A stretch of 64,000 nucleotides of DNA from positions 1 through 64,000 of the forward strand of contig DASYZG010000104.1 in assembly GCA_035946575.1 (NCBI GenBank). Reading direction: 5' to 3'. This stretch comes from Gp13-AA77 sp035946575 (GTDB lineage Bacteria > Acidobacteriota > Terriglobia > UBA7540). Positions 63,329 through 64,000 of this stretch are shown here, piece by piece (the first letter of the stretch is position 1; each line of letters opens with the position of its first letter). The notes under the pieces were generated by a model, which was given only the letters and a program-made list of their open reading frames with translations, did no database searches and was not told where the DNA came from. The position numbers and the translations under genes are program-made.

Positions 63329-63638
63329 CCGTGTTGGGATCGAGATCGCGAATAGCAGGCGGCAAGGTTCGATCTTTGACATTCAAGATTCAAGGTTCAA
63401 ATTTGCCACTTGCGCCCGGCCTTTGCCATTCTTTTCTTCGGAGTGAGGCCCCGCACCGAACCATCGCAGTGAAAAGAGCGGGATTCTCTCCCGGTCACTC
63501 GTTGGAATCCCCGACGCTGTCGCCACGCATTTTGACAAATCCTTGACACCGCTGTGACACCTGCGGCAGGCTTGGGGCTTTAGCGTGGATCGAAGTGGGC
63601 CGGAAGCTTATCGAGACCGGGGGTAAGAGGAGACCTTC
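63329..63638. other. Divergent spacer with ATTCAAG words
   Basis: Direct words ATTCAAGATTCAAGGTTCAAA occur at 63381-63403, similar to those upstream of groEL (36226-36275). Two TTGACA boxes at 63532 and 63543 lack good -10 partners. No gene is seen. Confidence 0.45.
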
Positions 63639-64000
63639 ATGAATTCCTGGCGTCAACTGATGCTGCCGTTGTTTTGTTCGCTGCTTCTGCTGATTGCGCT
63701 TGCGCCCGCGGCTGCGGCGCAAAAATACACGGTCACTGACCTCGGCACGCTCGGGGGGAACTCGAGCGGCGCGACGGCCATCAACGCCCTGGGCCAGATT
63801 ACAGGGTACTCGTACGTCCCTGGGGGCAATGCGCTAAGCCATACGTTTCTTTACTCCGGGGGCCGGATGACGGATCTCGGCACGCTCGGCGGAAACTCTG
63901 CCATCGGCAACGGGATCAACTCCACCGGCCAGGTTGCCGGCTACTCCACAAACGCTGCGGGTAATTATCGCGCCTTCCTGTACAGCAACGGTACCCTGAC
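63639..64000 (+). CDS. HAF-repeat exported protein, partial
   Basis: The visible 120 residues have a signal peptide (MNSWRQLMLPLFCSLLLLIALAPAAAA) and two HAF-type repeats (VTDLGTLGGNSSGATAINALGQITGYS and MTDLGTLGGNSAIGNGINSTGQVAGYS). HAF proteins are extracellular beta-propellers of unknown function. A GAGGAG seven bases upstream supports the ATG at 63639. The frame runs off the window end. Confidence 0.85.
   Translation, partial: MNSWRQLMLPLFCSLLLLIALAPAAAAQKYTVTDLGTLGGNSSGATAINALGQITGYSYVPGGNALSHTFLYSGGRMTDLGTLGGNSAIGNGINSTGQVAGYSTNAAGNYRAFLYSNGTL

Noticed and set aside
63532..63571. Promoter from the TTGACA pair before the HAF-repeat gene
   Set aside because: No acceptable -10 box at 15-19 bases; sequence there is GC-rich.

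Overview
The window reads as a chromosomal segment of a GC-rich, Gram-negative soil bacterium, most likely an acidobacterium (inference). The lineage clues are a VWFA-related protein of the Acidobacterial type (12257-13384), the tail of an FtsX-like permease of the sort duplicated in Acidobacteria (58230-58555), a TreZ / GH57-DUF3536 / TreY cluster, an HAF-repeat protein at the right edge, and a DUF1501 / DUF1549-DUF1553 / WD40 gene group shared with Planctomycetes and Verrucomicrobia. No rRNA, tRNA, CRISPR array, prophage or intact insertion sequence was found.

Layout. 0.15-8.3 kb (all minus): a 44-residue basic peptide, a UbiE-type methyltransferase, an acidic conserved protein, a di-haem cytochrome c, a subclass-B3-like metallo-beta-lactamase with an apparent internal deletion, a GH78 alpha-L-rhamnosidase, HtpX and a VapC-type toxin-antitoxin pair. 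8.7-13.4 kb: ClpB, Hsp20 and the VWFA protein. 13.5-24.7 kb: a zinc/cation exporter, an amidohydrolase, a two-gene unit with a stand-alone ClpB-D2-like ATPase, a Spy-like protein, a MerR-TipAS regulator, an aldo/keto reductase, a short-chain dehydrogenase, a ferritin-like protein and a DedA/VTT membrane protein. 24.8-27.5 kb: paired DUF3147 proteins and an outer-membrane barrel. 27.6-34.9 kb: trehalose synthesis from alpha-glucan. 35.6-38.0 kb: groES-groEL behind a perfect CIRCE operator. 38.2-45.8 kb: an OprB-like porin, a large secreted protein with two predicted beta-propellers, a DUF2520 protein and a DUF4382 lipoprotein. 46.0-56.9 kb: a same-strand set of exported proteins (PPC protein, WD40-cytochrome, DUF1549/DUF1553 cytochrome, small secreted protein, DUF1501 and NHL Tat proteins). 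57.1-64 kb: a HAD hydrolase, broken HPP and FtsX fragments, YifB/ComM, a CHASE3-PAS sensor, a PIG-L deacetylase and the start of an HAF-repeat protein.

Themes. Protein quality control is prominent (HtpX, ClpB, Hsp20, GroESL, ClpB-D2-like ATPase) and uses at least two regulatory schemes: CIRCE for groESL, and a sigma70-like promoter plus an intervening terminator for hsp20/clpB. Trehalose synthesis fits desiccation or osmotic stress. Many products are exported.

Intergenic DNA is unusually repeat-rich. Several families recur: CACGGAG-type hairpins concentrated in the 46-57 kb gene set, a CTGTAGCGGCGGT element between convergent genes that supplies the stop codon of the minus-strand gene at both loci, a 9-bp-periodic AGTGAGAAA element, and short-word repeats. 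Gene relics also occur (GxxExxxR, HPP, FtsX, Phd antitoxin). The most promising candidates for undescribed biology are the two-gene ClpB-D2-like unit with its palindromic operator and the repeat-punctuated DUF1501/DUF1553 module.
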